From: Tubulanus polymorphus
Lineage: Eukaryota; Nemertea; Palaeonemertea; Tubulaniformes; Tubulanidae
Assembly: GCF_964204645.1 (NCBI RefSeq)
Contig: NC_134026.1
Coordinates: 10,179,450 to 10,243,449, forward strand
Direction of reading: 5' to 3'
Length of the DNA stretch: 64,000 nucleotides
The translations under genes and the position numbers were made by a program. Numbering within the stretch: the stretch's first letter is position 1; each line of letters opens with the position of its first letter. The notes beneath the pieces were generated by a model. The model saw nothing but the letters and a program-made list of their open reading frames with translations. It was not told the DNA's origin and did not search any database. Positions 1-10,676 of this stretch are shown piece after piece.

Positions 1-592
1 TGAAACTCACCTCGATCATAGAACGTCATGAGCTACAACTTTCCAATTGATTATAGTAGCAAAACATGCTTAAGTATCAATTATGATGTGGAAAAACTTT
101 TTTCCACCTACGAATGAGTACTGATGACTCCAAGATGGCCGCCAAGTGCGTCATAATTGCCTGGTCAAAAATACCCTCTCGGATATAAAAGATCCCTTTC
201 CAAAGAATACCCATTACAAATTGCAATGAAACATGGCGCACCATTAGAAAGCTACAGTACTCAGAATTCAGGCCAAAATTGACATTTTTGGGAACAAAAA
301 AGGTCACAGTACGACCATCTTGAGTCCGATTGACCCAATTTTTCTCATGCCGATGGGCCCACGGGGGAAACAAATATATACGAATTATCAAGGTTATTGA
401 TAAAAGTGTCTTCAAAATTTCCCTCAAAAACTTCAAAAATGTGTAAAAAGTGCTGATTTTGGCGAACAACAATGGCTGCCAGTCGGCCATCTTGAATCTG
501 ACAGGGCCATTTTGGCCTGAAGATGTGTCTAGGGTAGATACACGTATAAACCAAATATCAAGACATTACCTTGAAGCCTCTTCAAAACTTTG
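1..592 (+). repeat. Dispersed repeat R1, partial copy
   Basis: This stretch is closely similar to 37870-38475 on the same strand (shared run CACCTACGAATGAGTACTGA and flanking sequence). Shorter related pieces lie on the minus strand near 26.6, 30.2, 50.4 and 51.4 kb. It has no credible coding potential: short frames here run into unrelated sequence at 593. It is a degenerate dispersed repeat that ends abruptly at a LINE tail. Confidence 0.75.
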
Positions 593-686
593 GAACTCTC
601 ACGAACTATCTAGATGGTTATCTCTTGACCTCAATAGCTTCAAGACCCATCTCAAAACAACTTTGTTCCATGCAGCATACCATTAA
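593..686 (+). pseudogene. LINE ORF2 extreme C-terminus (scrap)
   Basis: The frame reads LWNSHELSRW then FKTHLKTTLF and stops. The pattern of a Trp-Asn-Ser, then F-x-x-x-L-K-T-x-L-F near the stop, is what CR1/L2-type LINE polymerases show at their C-terminus. Only about 30 codons remain, fused directly to repeat R1. Confidence 0.45.
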
Positions 687-719
687 CTCTCGGAAAGCGA
701 ATTGTATTTAACATTTTTT

Positions 720-1995
720 TGGCAGAATAAAATTTGATTGAATTTGCAATATGGGCACATGGCTAATTAGCATATCAAGGTCATACACCCGATTTGGTAA
801 AACCATTTTTTTCGCGAAACTTGCGCAATTGTCAAGGATGAATTTTCTGTAGAGCAAATAAAAATTCTTCCCAAACACCAAATCAACTAAAGATTTCATA
901 GAAATCGATCTTGAAATACAATTTTAAATCTTAAAATAAAACCCGGAAGTAAAACAGTAGACGATACCGCGGGTTCACGTGAACACCTGATTTCTGTAAA
1001 CGAAATGTTGGTTGTGACAAAATTGTTCAGACGGTTTTAGGTGGAAACGCAACGACCATGGTCGACTTATTCGACGAAATCAGGCCTATGTGATATCCAA
1101 ATTTTGACTTTTTTATTCTCCAGACCTCCCTGATATAGAAATAAAAAATTTTGGTGGTACGAAAGTGCAATCACAGCGCCGACGGGGACAGAGCCGTGTC
1201 AGAGATCGGCGGAGTGAAAATTGAGGTGGACGAACACGAAGAAGTAGGCTATTGCGCTACTTGAATCACGAAAACTCCTGGCGCGGCCCCGACGCTTTTC
1301 GTGGATTAAGTAATACAAATATCATGCAATGGGTTTTCACAATCTACCGCTGGTATTTACCGGATTTCAATATCACTCCAAAATTCAAAGAAACCTCGAA
1401 ATATCGAACCGGAACACTTCCGGTAGATATCCGCGGCTGCCCAACCGGGAAACTTATTTGTTTCAATATAGATATTGATAGGATCCATCATCTTCACGCG
1501 TCAAGGGATTCGAACCCACTAAGCTAAAGCCATGCCAGAATCGGGTCGGGCCAATCACAGCGCTTGTAACAAACCACATTAGGCTTCTGTGGAATTTCCC
1601 AGTAAATGGGCCAATCAGCGAACACGTAGCGAATGCGGAAGTATTGTCGCGTGTTGATACATGACGTCATGCGCAAAAGCGCCAGTAATGAAATCGCGAT
1701 AATTCACGTGAACAGCTACTGATATTTTCAGATAAACCAATCACAGGGAAGACACAACTTCCTGATTGGCTGATAAAAATTGAAATTTTCCCGATTTAAC
1801 TTTCGTGAAAAATGCAGAAAACATTTTTATGAGACCCTATTTCAAAATTCTGCTCGCTACGATTCCGAGAATGGATTACGCTTAAATACGTGATTTGTTC
1901 GAATATGCCCTCACTTGGCAAGCAAAAGAGCCTTTTGTGTGGAAACCATGTCATTTAAATTCGCTCCATTTGTATAGTAATAGGCTCAGCCTACG
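720..1995 (+). repeat. Dispersed repeat R2
   Basis: Both ends of this stretch reappear on the opposite strand at 24645-25150. Positions 720-1010 match the reverse complement of about 24880-25150, and 1800-1990 match the reverse complement of about 24645-24790. The middle (about 1010-1800) is missing from the second copy. No coding region was recognised; the single frame of 91 codons at 1252-1527 resembles no family I know. It is probably a non-autonomous element. Confidence 0.6.
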
Positions 1996-2515
1996 GCTGG
2001 CCTAATAAAAATCATACTATCGCGATGTAAATACCGATACTCGGTATTATATGAATTTATATGTATAGTTGCATGAAAATCAATAATAAAACTAGCAAGT
2101 GGTGAAAAAGTTGTTTATTAGCAAACCGCGGTAATTTAGGTCATGTTAAATCGGCACCGCGAATTGCGCATGTTGAATTTATCAATCACTTACCGGTACC
2201 TTAAATGCTTGAAATTAGATTAAAGAATGGCTTCTAACGTCAATCTTGTGATCATCGCATACAATTAACTGAGAGACTAAAGGCTAATTTAAGTGTGTTG
2301 TTTCCATGCTGTGAACCGGCACTATTAAGACAATGCAAAATTTGAAGCACTGAAAGTTTACTAATTTTACTTCCAAGAATACAGTTCACTGTAATTATCC
2401 AATAGAAATCAAGAATTCGATGCAACGTCGCTCTCGATAGCGCAAAATCAAATAAAAAGCCCCGGGGCAGGGGGAAATTTAAACAGTATTCAAACAACTT
2501 CATCAACTATCAATC
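1996..2515. other. Gene-free stretch upstream of the Tigger transposase
   Basis: This is AT-rich sequence with no recognised coding region. It presumably includes the 5' part of the Tigger element, but no terminal inverted repeat could be paired by eye with sequence beyond 6 kb. Confidence 0.4.
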
Positions 2516-3957
2516 ATGAGCCAGCAACCGCGAAAAAGAATGAAATACGATGCCAGTTTCAAACTTAAAGTCATCGAATCAGCGAGACAATCAAACAACA
2601 GTGTAGCAGCCAGTCATTTCTGCATCAACGAAAAATTGATCCGAGATTGGAGAAAGGCGGAGATGTCCCTTAAAGAAATGCCGCATAATGACCTTCGTTA
2701 CTTAATGACTTAGCGTCAATTCTTATAAGGTTCAGGATTCAGGATAAGGTTCACGCGATCGGAATATCCGCGGACATTGAAAAGGCATTCTTACAAATTC
2801 GTTTAGACGGAAATGATCGTATGTGCAAACCGTGGGCAAAATCAGCATTAATGGCCGAAACTTGAAGCCGCAATTACCGCATGGGTCCATTCCGAAAGAC
2901 AGAGCGGCCACATCGTAACACGAGCACTGATATGGCTGAAATCCCTCCAAGTGGGCCGAGAAGAATAAACAGGATAGCGCCAACTTCAAAGCAACAGCCA
3001 GCTGGTGTGCCCGATTCATGCGGAGAGAAAATCTAGTGCTGCGTCAAAAAACCAAAATCGCCCAAAAGCTACCAAAAGATCTAGACGATAAGATAACGCA
3101 GTTCCAGTCGTTCATCATAAAGCAATGGAAACTGAAAGATTATGACATGGCACAGATCGGCAATATGGATGAAACGCTGATGTTTTTCGATACCGTCGCA
3201 AATCGAACCGTTAACATGAAAGGCGAAAAAACGATTCTTGTTAAGACAACTGGGCACGAAAAACAACATTTCACTGTCGTTCTCGCTTGTCTCGCTGATG
3301 GCACCAAATTACCACCGACGGTGATTTTCAAATGAAAGACTCTGCCAAAGGATAAATTTCCCGCTGGCGTTATCATTCATGTCCAGGAAAAAGGCTGGAT
3401 GGATGACGCTGGATGCGTTAAATGGTTGGATGAAGTGTGGGCCCGTCGGCCAGGTGGATTATTAAAACCGAACTCATTATTAGTTTGGGATATGTTTAAA
3501 TCCCATCTAACGGATAATGTAAAGCGACATTTAAAATCGCTTAAATCTGATATGGCGGTTATTCCGGGCGGTTTGACATCCGTACTGCAACCACTCAACG
3601 TTTCTTTGAATAAGCCATTCAAAGACCAAATGCGGAAAAAATGGAACGAGTGGATGGCTTCAGGGCAGCATTCTTATACACCTGCTGGAAATATGCGCGC
3701 CGCCTTTTTGCCGACAGTGTGTCAGTGGGTAAAGGATGCCTGGGATTTAGTCGACCCAGCAATCGTAGTGAAATCCTTTAAAAAATGTTCAATTGCGAAT
3801 GCGATGGATGGAACGGAAGATGACATGCTTTGGGATGAGGATGACGATATTCCCCTCAGTGATTTGCGTACCGCAGTGAATTATGAATCTGATGAAATCT
3901 ATTCAGATCCGTATGATGATAGCATTCAAACCGATGAATGGGACCTATTGTTTGGTG
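2516..3957 (+). pseudogene. Tigger/pogo-type DDE transposase, interrupted
   Basis: The reading starts at ATG 2516 with an N-terminal helix-turn-helix (KYDASFKLKVIESARQSNNS) of the Psq/CENP-B type. Sequence resembling the CENP-B-like second DNA-binding domain resumes near 2940 (ANFKATASWCARFMRRENL). The DDE catalytic domain follows: first Asp in NMDETLMFF (about 3167), second in LLVWDMFKSHL (about 3479), third in LNKPFKD (about 3610-3630), then an acidic C-terminus. A stop codon at 3333-3335 splits the catalytic domain, and 2715-2850 holds foreign BEL/Pao-like sequence, so the gene cannot make a full protein. Its 3' end is replaced at about 3958 by a Penelope-like element. In the family such proteins cut and paste DNA at TA sites. 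Confidence 0.85.
2715..2850 (+). pseudogene. BEL/Pao reverse-transcriptase scrap inside the Tigger gene
   Basis: One frame reads ISADIEKAFLQIRLDGNDR, which parallels SSDIEKAFLQVGLDETDRD in the BEL/Pao pol at about 11.85 kb in this window. This is the first catalytic-Asp block of BEL/Pao reverse transcriptase. It sits between the helix-turn-helix and the catalytic domain of the Tigger transposase. Confidence 0.6.
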
Positions 3958-4765
3958 GCAGAGCCAAAATTTATATCTTTTGATGTTGCTAGCTTATTCA
4001 CTAATGTTCCTTTAGAACCTACTTTGGACTTTCTTAGGAGAAAGTTACCTACTTTAGATTTTCATTTTGATATACCAGTTGATTGTCTTTTGGACTTAAT
4101 TGAACTTTGTACAAAAAACTTATATTTTCAATTTGGTTCTAACTTTTTTGAACAGATTTTTGGTATGGCTATGGGGAATCCACTTTCCCCTGTTCTTGCT
4201 GGTTTATTTTTGGAACATGTCGAAAGTGAAATTCTTCCTCTTTACACTGAAAGTAGACCCAAAATTTGGCGACGTTACGTTGATGATATTCTTTGTTTAG
4301 TTTCCCCCGATTTTAATTTGAATGGATTCTTACATAATTTGAACTCTTTATATCCTACTTTGAATTTCACTTTTGAGTGGGAAGAAAATAATTGCATCCC
4401 GTTTCTCGATGTACTGATTCATAATTTCAAAACAAATTTGAAATTCTCTGTATATAGAAAACCGACTAACGCTGAAGCTTATCTTCATTTTTTCTCATTT
4501 ACTCCTTTGAACATCAAAATTTGAATAGCCCAAGGATTATTTCTTCGAGCTCTTAAGTATTTGTGACCAAATGTTTTTAGATAAAGAAATCAAACATATA
4601 AGAACTGCTCACAAGAAACTAGCCTATCCAGACAAAATTTTGAACAAAGCTTATTTCAAAGCCCGAATTTCTCACTTTGGACATAACGACCTGACCACAA
4701 AACGCAGAGCTCAAAAGAATATTATAATCCCGTATTTACCTACTTTGGAACGCTTTAAATCCACA
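3958..4765 (+). pseudogene. Penelope-like reverse transcriptase, partial
   Basis: The frame through 4524 carries the RT palm: FDVASLFTNVP (motif A), MAMGNPLSPVLAGLFLEH (the B motif) and RRYVDDILC (motif C, both Asp present). The N-terminal third is missing through 5' truncation. The frame shifts near 4500-4560 and resumes at 4571 (DKEIKHIRTAHKKLAYPDKI) up to the MITE. A second fragment of the same kind is at 21826-22775, with GFAMGNPLSPILANLFLEHF in the equivalent place. Confidence 0.85.
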
Positions 4766-5051
4766 TTAACCCTTTCAGTGCGTCTACACCGCAGTGCGGT
4801 GTATAAATCAGTGATGGATTTTGCTAGTACACCGCACTGCGGTGTATTGATGTAATTAGTAATTATCTCTATTGAAAAATGGCAAGTGTCAAACATAGTG
4901 AAATACTAGTAACTAACGATACACCGCACTGCGGTGTAGACGCACTATAGTGGAATTCCCATTGTTCAACACACTAGGGTGGAATTTTTTAGAATTTTCA
5001 AATTTTCTCCAGCACTATAGGGTATTAATTAGTCAGCACTGAAAGGGTTAA
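4766..5051. mobile_element. TTAA-flanked MITE (piggyBac-type) inside the Penelope-like element
   Basis: The ends are CCCTTTCAGTGC (from 4770) and its inverse GCACTGAAAGGG (to 5047), each bordered by TTAA (4766-4769 and 5048-5051). Removing one TTAA plus the element rejoins the Penelope reading frame without a shift, so this is an insertion into formerly coding sequence. Three copies of a near-palindrome, ACACCGCASTGCGGTGT, lie at about 4786, 4830 and 4921. It has no coding capacity. TTAA duplication points to piggyBac-type mobilisation. Confidence 0.85.
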
Positions 5052-5126
5052 GCACCATCGACACTAGATTAGTCTTTCAGTATAATAACAAACTCACTAA
5101 TGTTTTAACCAAAAATAAACTGTAAT

Positions 5127-5432
5127 ATGATGTACATCGGCGAAACAGGACGTGATCTCAGTCAGCGTATCAAAGAACACAAAATAGATATTCGCAACCA
5201 AAAGCCTGAGAGTGGAATAGCGAATCATGTCTTTACAACCAATCACCAATTTGACTTTCAGAATTCGAAACTTATTTATCCTTGTAAAGATATTCATAAG
5301 AGACACATAGTGGAATCAGCCCTTATATGTAAACTTTCGAAATCCAATTTATCTACTAATTTAAATACTGGTTTTTCTCCACATAACCAATTATTATCCA
5401 GACACATCAACTCTTTATTAGATTTGGGTTGA
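5127..5432 (+). pseudogene. GIY-YIG endonuclease domain of the Penelope-like element
   Basis: The frame begins MMYIGETGRDLSQRIKEH, the second half of GIY-YIG plus the conserved Arg. SGIANHVFTTNHQFDF and HKRHIVESALICKL follow, the latter with the Glu expected in the active site, and a stop comes at 5430-5432. The Cys-containing linker normally just before GIY-YIG is degenerate: there is a stop at about 5120. In these elements the domain nicks target DNA for integration. Confidence 0.8.
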
Positions 5433-5645
5433 TGTCACTATGTGTCACTCTGTTATCGCCTCCCTCTTCGGTCCACTTCACATAGTTACATAATTTGTTT
5501 TTACTCTGAACTGTTTAGAATTGCTGTGGTTTCCACGGTACCCCTTGATGTTTTATTGCTTGGTCTGTTTATCTTTAGTTTTGACACACTGCTTCTATTC
5601 TAGATCCTGTGAGTTTAAATGCTTTGTTACTTCTTTTTCTGGTCA

Positions 5646-5690
5646 TTCCACCTGATGATGGCTGTTAGTCAACAGCCGAAACGTTGTGGT
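5646..5690 (+). ncRNA. Hammerhead-ribozyme-like motif, copy 1
   Basis: CTGATGA (5652-5658) is followed by a 7-bp stem (GGCTGTT at 5660-5666 with AACAGCC at 5671-5677), then GAAAC (5678-5682), GTT and GTGG. The GTGG can pair with CCAC upstream of the core (stem I). The ACGT after GAA is self-complementary, so stem III could form between two molecules. One extra T (5659) lies between the core and stem II, which is not canonical, so activity is uncertain. Hammerhead motifs have been reported in the terminal repeats of Penelope-like elements. Confidence 0.5.
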
Positions 5691-5856
5691 TTCATAATAA
5701 TAAATTTGATCGTATAATTTCAAATTCGAAGTGTGGGATTTCTTCATTTAACCCCTTGATGTTTTATTGCTTGGTCTGTTTATCTTTAGTTTTGACACAC
5801 TGCTTCTATTTTAGATCCTGTGAGTTTATATGCTTTGTTACTTGTTTTTCTGGTCA

Positions 5857-5901
5857 TTCCACCTGATGATGGCTGTTAGTCAACAGCCGAAACGTTGTGG
5901 T
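5857..5901 (+). ncRNA. Hammerhead-ribozyme-like motif, copy 2
   Basis: This is the same core as copy 1, displaced by exactly 211 bp: CTGATGA at 5863-5869, the same 7-bp stem II, and GAAAC from 5889. Core and stems are unchanged, while the AT-rich sequence downstream differs at several bases (TTCGTTATGAT against TTCATAATAAT). Confidence 0.5.
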
Positions 5902-5955
5902 TTCGTTATGATAAATTTAATCATATAATTTTAAATTCGAAGTGTGGGATTTCTT

Positions 5956-6380
5956 CATTTATCTACAGTTTACACGGAGGATAGTGTTTATTCGACAACT
6001 AAGTTTTATTATATTGAATTACCGGTACTTTGTTTGTTGGAGTTACCGGAATATTTATGGGATTCGAACACAATAGGAACGACTATCCATAAATCGCGTG
6101 CTACTCGTCTGATTCATTTGCCGATTAAATTTTCACAAATGTATTTCATTTATTTGAATAAATATTATAAAATTTATACAAAAAATAATTATGAGAAATA
6201 CGGTGACGAAAGGACGATCGCTAATATGGTCCACAAACATGGCGGCCCTTGATTAACAACTCCGCCAGTCCGCATCGTATAAGCAAATACTTCGTCGATG
6301 AACTATTTCTCGTGACCTAAAAATACTACTAGAAAACAGTACTCGGCGTATAGGTCGAGGTCCATAATTCAGTGGTAAAA
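5956..6380. other. Gene-free stretch after the Penelope-like element
   Basis: There is one open frame (5944-6252), but it begins inside the Penelope tail and resembles no family I recognise. The stretch may contain the displaced 3' part of the Tigger element; no terminal repeat was identified. Confidence 0.35.
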
Positions 6381-7215
6381 TCAGTGGTTAAAAACTCGAC
6401 TTTTACGGTTTATATCCATGACCCAAATGATCTATCCATACAATGATCCTTGACAACTGTGATAAAAACTGTTCATTTCCCACTTACAACGGTACAGACA
6501 ACCATTATCTCTGACACCATTACCTAAACATGTCTGGAAAGATGAAAGATGTAAATCCAGTTATTTCGGCCAGGATCATGGAGCTTGCTTCTCCGATTCA
6601 TGACCCCAGTAACATCGTAAGTGAGACCACTGATTTACTTAGTTCTGCGGCCTCATTTGCTGGTATCAAACGCAAAGGTTCACCAAGGAACCTCTCTAAC
6701 AAACCTAGAAAGAAGTCGTTAAAGTGGTTTGACTCTGAATGCAACTCCCTAAGGAAAGACCTTAAGAAAATTGGTCACCAACTCCACAAGAGTTGCCCTG
6801 ACATCGAACTACTTTCCGAATTCAGGAAAAAACGGAAAAGCTACAAAAAACTGTAATATAAGAAAAGGGCAAGTTTTAAAACAAATATCCTTCGTCAAAT
6901 GGAAAGCCTTTCAGGTAATAATCCAAAAGGTTACTACTGGACACTTTTTAGTTAACTTAAGGACCTGAGCAAGCCTGCCTCCTCTAATAACTTGTCAGCT
7001 ACCCAATGGGTTGAACACTTTACAACCCTTGTTAATAATTCTATTGTAAATCCCTATGATACCCAAGATTCAACAGAACGATTTATTGAAGAAAACAGAG
7101 ATAAAATATTTTGTGAAATAAATTTTTCCATATCAGAGACTGAAATCTCCGCGGCTTTGGCCAGTTAAAAAGAGGCAAAGCTAGCGGCAACATCCCTTTT
7201 ACCTCTCCTTAGGAA
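6380..7215 (+). pseudogene. LINE ORF2 fragment (linker between endonuclease and RT)
   Basis: A frame from 6530 (MSGKMKDVNPVISARIMEL, later KSLKWFDSECNSLRKDLKK) stops at 6854-6856. A second frame continues with ATQWVEHFTTLVNNS, then SETEISAAL, and finally KRGKASGN near 7165. A W-F-D-x-E-C block, an F-x-x-L-V region and L-x-x-x-K-x-G-K-A-x-G-x-D just before the RT domain are characteristic of the segment between endonuclease and RT in CR1/Jockey-type LINEs. Stops and frameshifts show it is dead, and the RT itself is missing. Confidence 0.65.
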
Positions 7216-7724
7216 GATGTTTAATTACATCCAATAGGCGTGTTCACACGCAACTATTTAGACCGGTCTAAAGCCCTGCAAGGCCCACAGTGACATGGGT
7301 GTTACATAACATTTGGGAGGCTGTGTAAACCTACTCAATGCTTAAAGACAATATTCACTGCCTTTGAGGCCCAATGTGATACATATGTTACACAACTAGT
7401 GACATATGGTGGTAGAATTTTGCAAAAAGTTGCTCTGGCAAGTGAACCAATATGGCAGCGCCCATGGAAAAATACCAACAGTAAAAATTCGAAATTTAGA
7501 TACACCAAACGACACATTACAGGTATGTACACCTCATAATTTGATATTATTTTATTGCATATGGTAACATAGAACATGAACAAGTGAGTTAGTGGCTGAG
7601 CAAAGCTTGAAAAAATTTTCAGAGCAAATGTCTCATCGGTGTCACAACGGGCCTTACTGACAAAAAATCATACTTTGACTTGAAAAAATAAATAGTTAGA
7701 GAATGTCATTTTTATGTTATTCAG

Positions 7725-9453
7725 GTGATTATGGCAACCAATAAGCCTACAAGTACAGCTTCTAAGGGTACTGGAAGACTCCGAATGATTCCCTTCAGTC
7801 AAGTTCTGCAGGAGATAGACATGAACGACAGTGACATCAACACTGATTCAGAAACTTCGGATGATGAGGATGAATTATACGAACAGCCAGGAGATGATAC
7901 AGATAAACCTGATGATAATGACTCTGAATCAGATATTGAACCAGATAATGATGATTCGGTAAGCTAGAAGTCCACCTTCGCTCTACTAAATGATCTGTGC
8001 ATATTTTCAGCTTACATTGTCATCTCATTGAATGCCGTTCTATTTTCAGGACTCAGACGATGAGGTTTTAGCAACATTTGCTGGTCAACTTTGGAGTCAA
8101 AAGAAGTATGTTCCAGCCGACACAACATTTACGAGTCCAGTGTACACATTATCAGACGATATGACAGAGCCTTTATCTCTGTACCAATAGCTTGCAGAAG
8201 CATGGCACTTCCGTCAATACAACCCGTAAGGAGATCGAGAAAGTTATTGGAATGTACTTTCGAATGGGACTTTCTCAAATGCTAGGAACCAGATCCTACT
8301 GGGAAGAAGGCACAGCATTGTCAGCTTAGTTACGTCACGAAATTGGTTTTGTCTTTTACTGAGAGTCATTCATGTTTTCGATAACATGTTAGCGACTTAT
8401 GAAATAAAAAAAAAGACAAGATCTGGAAAGTCCGGCCGCTAGTCGACCACATTCGAAATAATTGCCTGAAAATAATTCCCGATGAACACAATGCTATTGA
8501 TGAAATGATGGTCCAATTCAAGGGCAAGACGAGTCCAATCCGCCAATATGTTCAAGGGAAGCCCCACCCTTGGGGGTTCAAATATGGGTGCGCTCGGGAG
8601 TGAGTGGACTTGTGTATGATTTTAAGGTTTAAAAGGGTGGCACCGGTGTGCGCACTAATCTTGGTCAAGGACCTGATGTTATAATGATGTTATAATGAAG
8701 TTAACTTCAACTCTGGAAAAGGACAAAAATTATAATTATTTCTCATCGGTACCCTTACTCCCAAAGTTGATTGAAAATGGATTCCAATACACTGGAACCC
8801 TTAGAAAGAATTGTTCAGGAAAACTAAAACTAAAATCTGAAAAGGATTTGAATAAGGAAGGGCGTGGAGCAATAGATTACAGAGTAGACGAGAGACGAAA
8901 TCCGGCAGCTGTTCGATGGAACGATAATAGTGCGGTAACATTGATTTCAACGTACCTTTGTGTTGATCCGAAGGATGAGGCTAAGAGATGGGATAAAGAA
9001 TCTAAGGATTATCGTATGGTTCCGAGACCTACGATTGTTAAAGAATACAATAGTTACATGGGAGGCATCGATTTAATGGATTCGTTTATTGCCAAATATT
9101 GACACAAGCTAAAATCGCGGCGCTGGCCCATGTACCTGTTTTGGCACGTGATAAACATTTCCTTAGTAAACGCCTGGATAATTTACCGAAAGGACTGTGA
9201 GCTCTTGGGCATTAATAAAAAGAAATGGATGCTACAGCGTCACTTTCAGGTATACGTCGCTGAAAGCCTAGTGAATGTCAGAACCAGAAAGCGTGGTAGA
9301 CCATCAGTTACAGATGCTCATGTACCGTATTTCCCGCCAGCACACATGATAAGACGTGTGGCACCTGTACTGGATGTGCGAAAAGACCAAATTGGTCACT
9401 GGCCAATCAAATTGGAAATAAATTGCCAATGGGCAAATTGTGGTTTACCTTGA
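7725..9453 (+). pseudogene. piggyBac-type transposase, degenerate
   Basis: The N-terminal frame (7725-7967) is a low-complexity acidic stretch (Asp/Glu/Ser-rich). The next part reads through stops and shifts: GMYFRMGLSQMLGTRSYW near 8245-8300, then KIWKVRPLVDHIRNN and NAIDEMMVQFKGKTSPIRQY near 8415-8545, then KPHPWGFKYG. A frame at 8695-9102 contains YNSYMGGIDLMDSFIAKY, the third catalytic Asp block, and 9130-9453 continues to KRGRPSV. These blocks in this order identify a piggyBac-family DDD transposase. The usual C-terminal Cys-rich zinc ribbon was not found. Many breaks make it non-functional. Confidence 0.85.
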
Positions 9454-10676
9454 AAGCTAGAATTTGTTTGGAATAAGGGCATTGCTTGAAAAATCTTTTT
9501 AATTTGTGACTTCAAAGTTCCACAAGTTTATATTGTATTTTATCTTACTTAAAGAATTATTTTGTAGTCAAATAAGACCAAAGATATACATTTGTTTATG
9601 GTCCACGTCCAAAAATTTGTAGGGTACAGGTAGGCACGGCAGGGACACTATTTTATATTTTCAAAAAGATATGTTTCACAATATGAAAAAATATTCAAAT
9701 AAGGCCATCCCAAAATAATTGTCTATTTGCCACAACACCGACTCAACTTTTCAGGATGAGTCGGTAGGTAGGTACAATATCGCAAAAAAAATCATCTACG
9801 TTGTGCACGGGAAATTTGTCTAATAGCGTAGATTTCAAGAATTATTCTAAAATTATAACTTCGTCCAGAGCATCATCTCTGTGTTAAAAATGAAACAGTA
9901 CATCGAATAAATGCGCGCTTTTAGTTACCAGCTTTAATATAGTCACCATTAGAATGAATGGCAGCTTATTGGAACACTGCCAGTTTCCTGGAAAACTTAA
10001 ACTAGGCCACATGTCAAGGCATGTTTTCACACGATGCACACTTGAATTCAAACATACGTAGCTCATAGTCGGCAGTGGGTCGGTCGGCCGTTTTTATCAA
10101 AAATAAAATTTATTTCAATGAATCCCAGAAAAAAGTTTTCACTCGGTACTTTTGACGTCAGGTTACGGCAAACAGACCATTATTTGGGGATGGCCTAAAA
10201 TTCATATGATGTCACATATCAGAGGGAGGCTGAATATTGAGTCTATATATTTACCTCTTCCAATGTTGGCCACGGAAGCTAAAATACCGGTGCAGAAGAA
10301 ATCAGCTATTACATCGTTTTAAATCCTGGAATTTACCACTACAATATTCAGACCTCGACAGACCTTATAGTTTGCTGCTTAGTATTTTCAGGTCTAGATC
10401 TAGGTCAGGTCTATTTTCAGGTATTTTCAAGAAATTACAATTTATTACAAATTCTATCGAACAGAAAACACAGCGCTCATCTTCTGCTACGATTATTCAG
10501 CCTATTTTCATGTGAAACGTGCATGCGTTACAGCATCACCCTTAGTAGTGTACTGTACAAGCTTGTGTGTGTGTGAGTGTGTGTGTGGTGTAGCACTCCG
10601 CGTGCATGTGGAGGCCGCGTGTAAATGAATATTCGCTTACACCTCAATTTCTATCAAAACAATCACCGGGTATTAA
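9420..10676 (+). mobile_element. 3' part and terminus of the piggyBac element, ending at TTAA
   Basis: This stretch follows the transposase and is repeated in inverted, shortened form at 48060-48745. The terminus reads CCGGGTA immediately before TTAA (10673-10676). In the inverted copy TTAA (48060-48063) is followed by TACCCGG, the exact mirror. TTAA next to both termini is the piggyBac target signature. A (GT)n microsatellite lies at about 10565-10592. The opposite terminus (TTAA-TACCCGG) was not found upstream of 7725. Confidence 0.7.

Larger units (their letters stand above)
3958..5955 (+). mobile_element. Penelope-like element, 5'-truncated, with RT and GIY-YIG domains
   Basis: The element starts abruptly within the reverse transcriptase (FDVASLFTNVPLEP) directly after the Tigger coding sequence and continues through the catalytic YVDD (RRYVDDILC, about 4270-4295), giving an RT stretch at 3958-4524. 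A frameshift leads to a second stretch at about 4571-4765. A TTAA-flanked MITE (4770-5047) interrupts the frame. Then comes a GIY-YIG endonuclease domain (MMYIGETGRDLSQRIKEH, catalytic Glu in VESALI), about 5127-5432. RT followed by C-terminal GIY-YIG is the diagnostic order of endonuclease-positive Penelope-like elements. The 3' tail consists of two 211-bp tandem units. Broken frames show the copy is dead. Confidence 0.85.
5541..5955 (+). repeat. Two tandem 211-bp units at the Penelope-like 3' end
   Basis: The unit starting CCCCTTGATGTTTTATTGCT occurs at 5541 and again at 5752, a period of 211 bp. The two copies are nearly identical, including the hammerhead-like motif and the AT-rich end (AAATTCGAAGTGTGGGATT at both). 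Penelope-like elements are known for tandem terminal repeats (pseudo-LTRs), which this matches. Confidence 0.85.

Noticed and set aside
77-490. 137-codon minus-strand open frame
   Set aside because: It lies in dispersed repeat R1, and related R1 copies do not keep the frame.
1500-1535. tRNA-like box B (GGTTCGAATCC on the minus strand)
   Set aside because: No matching box A at proper distance and no cloverleaf; probably chance within repeat R2.
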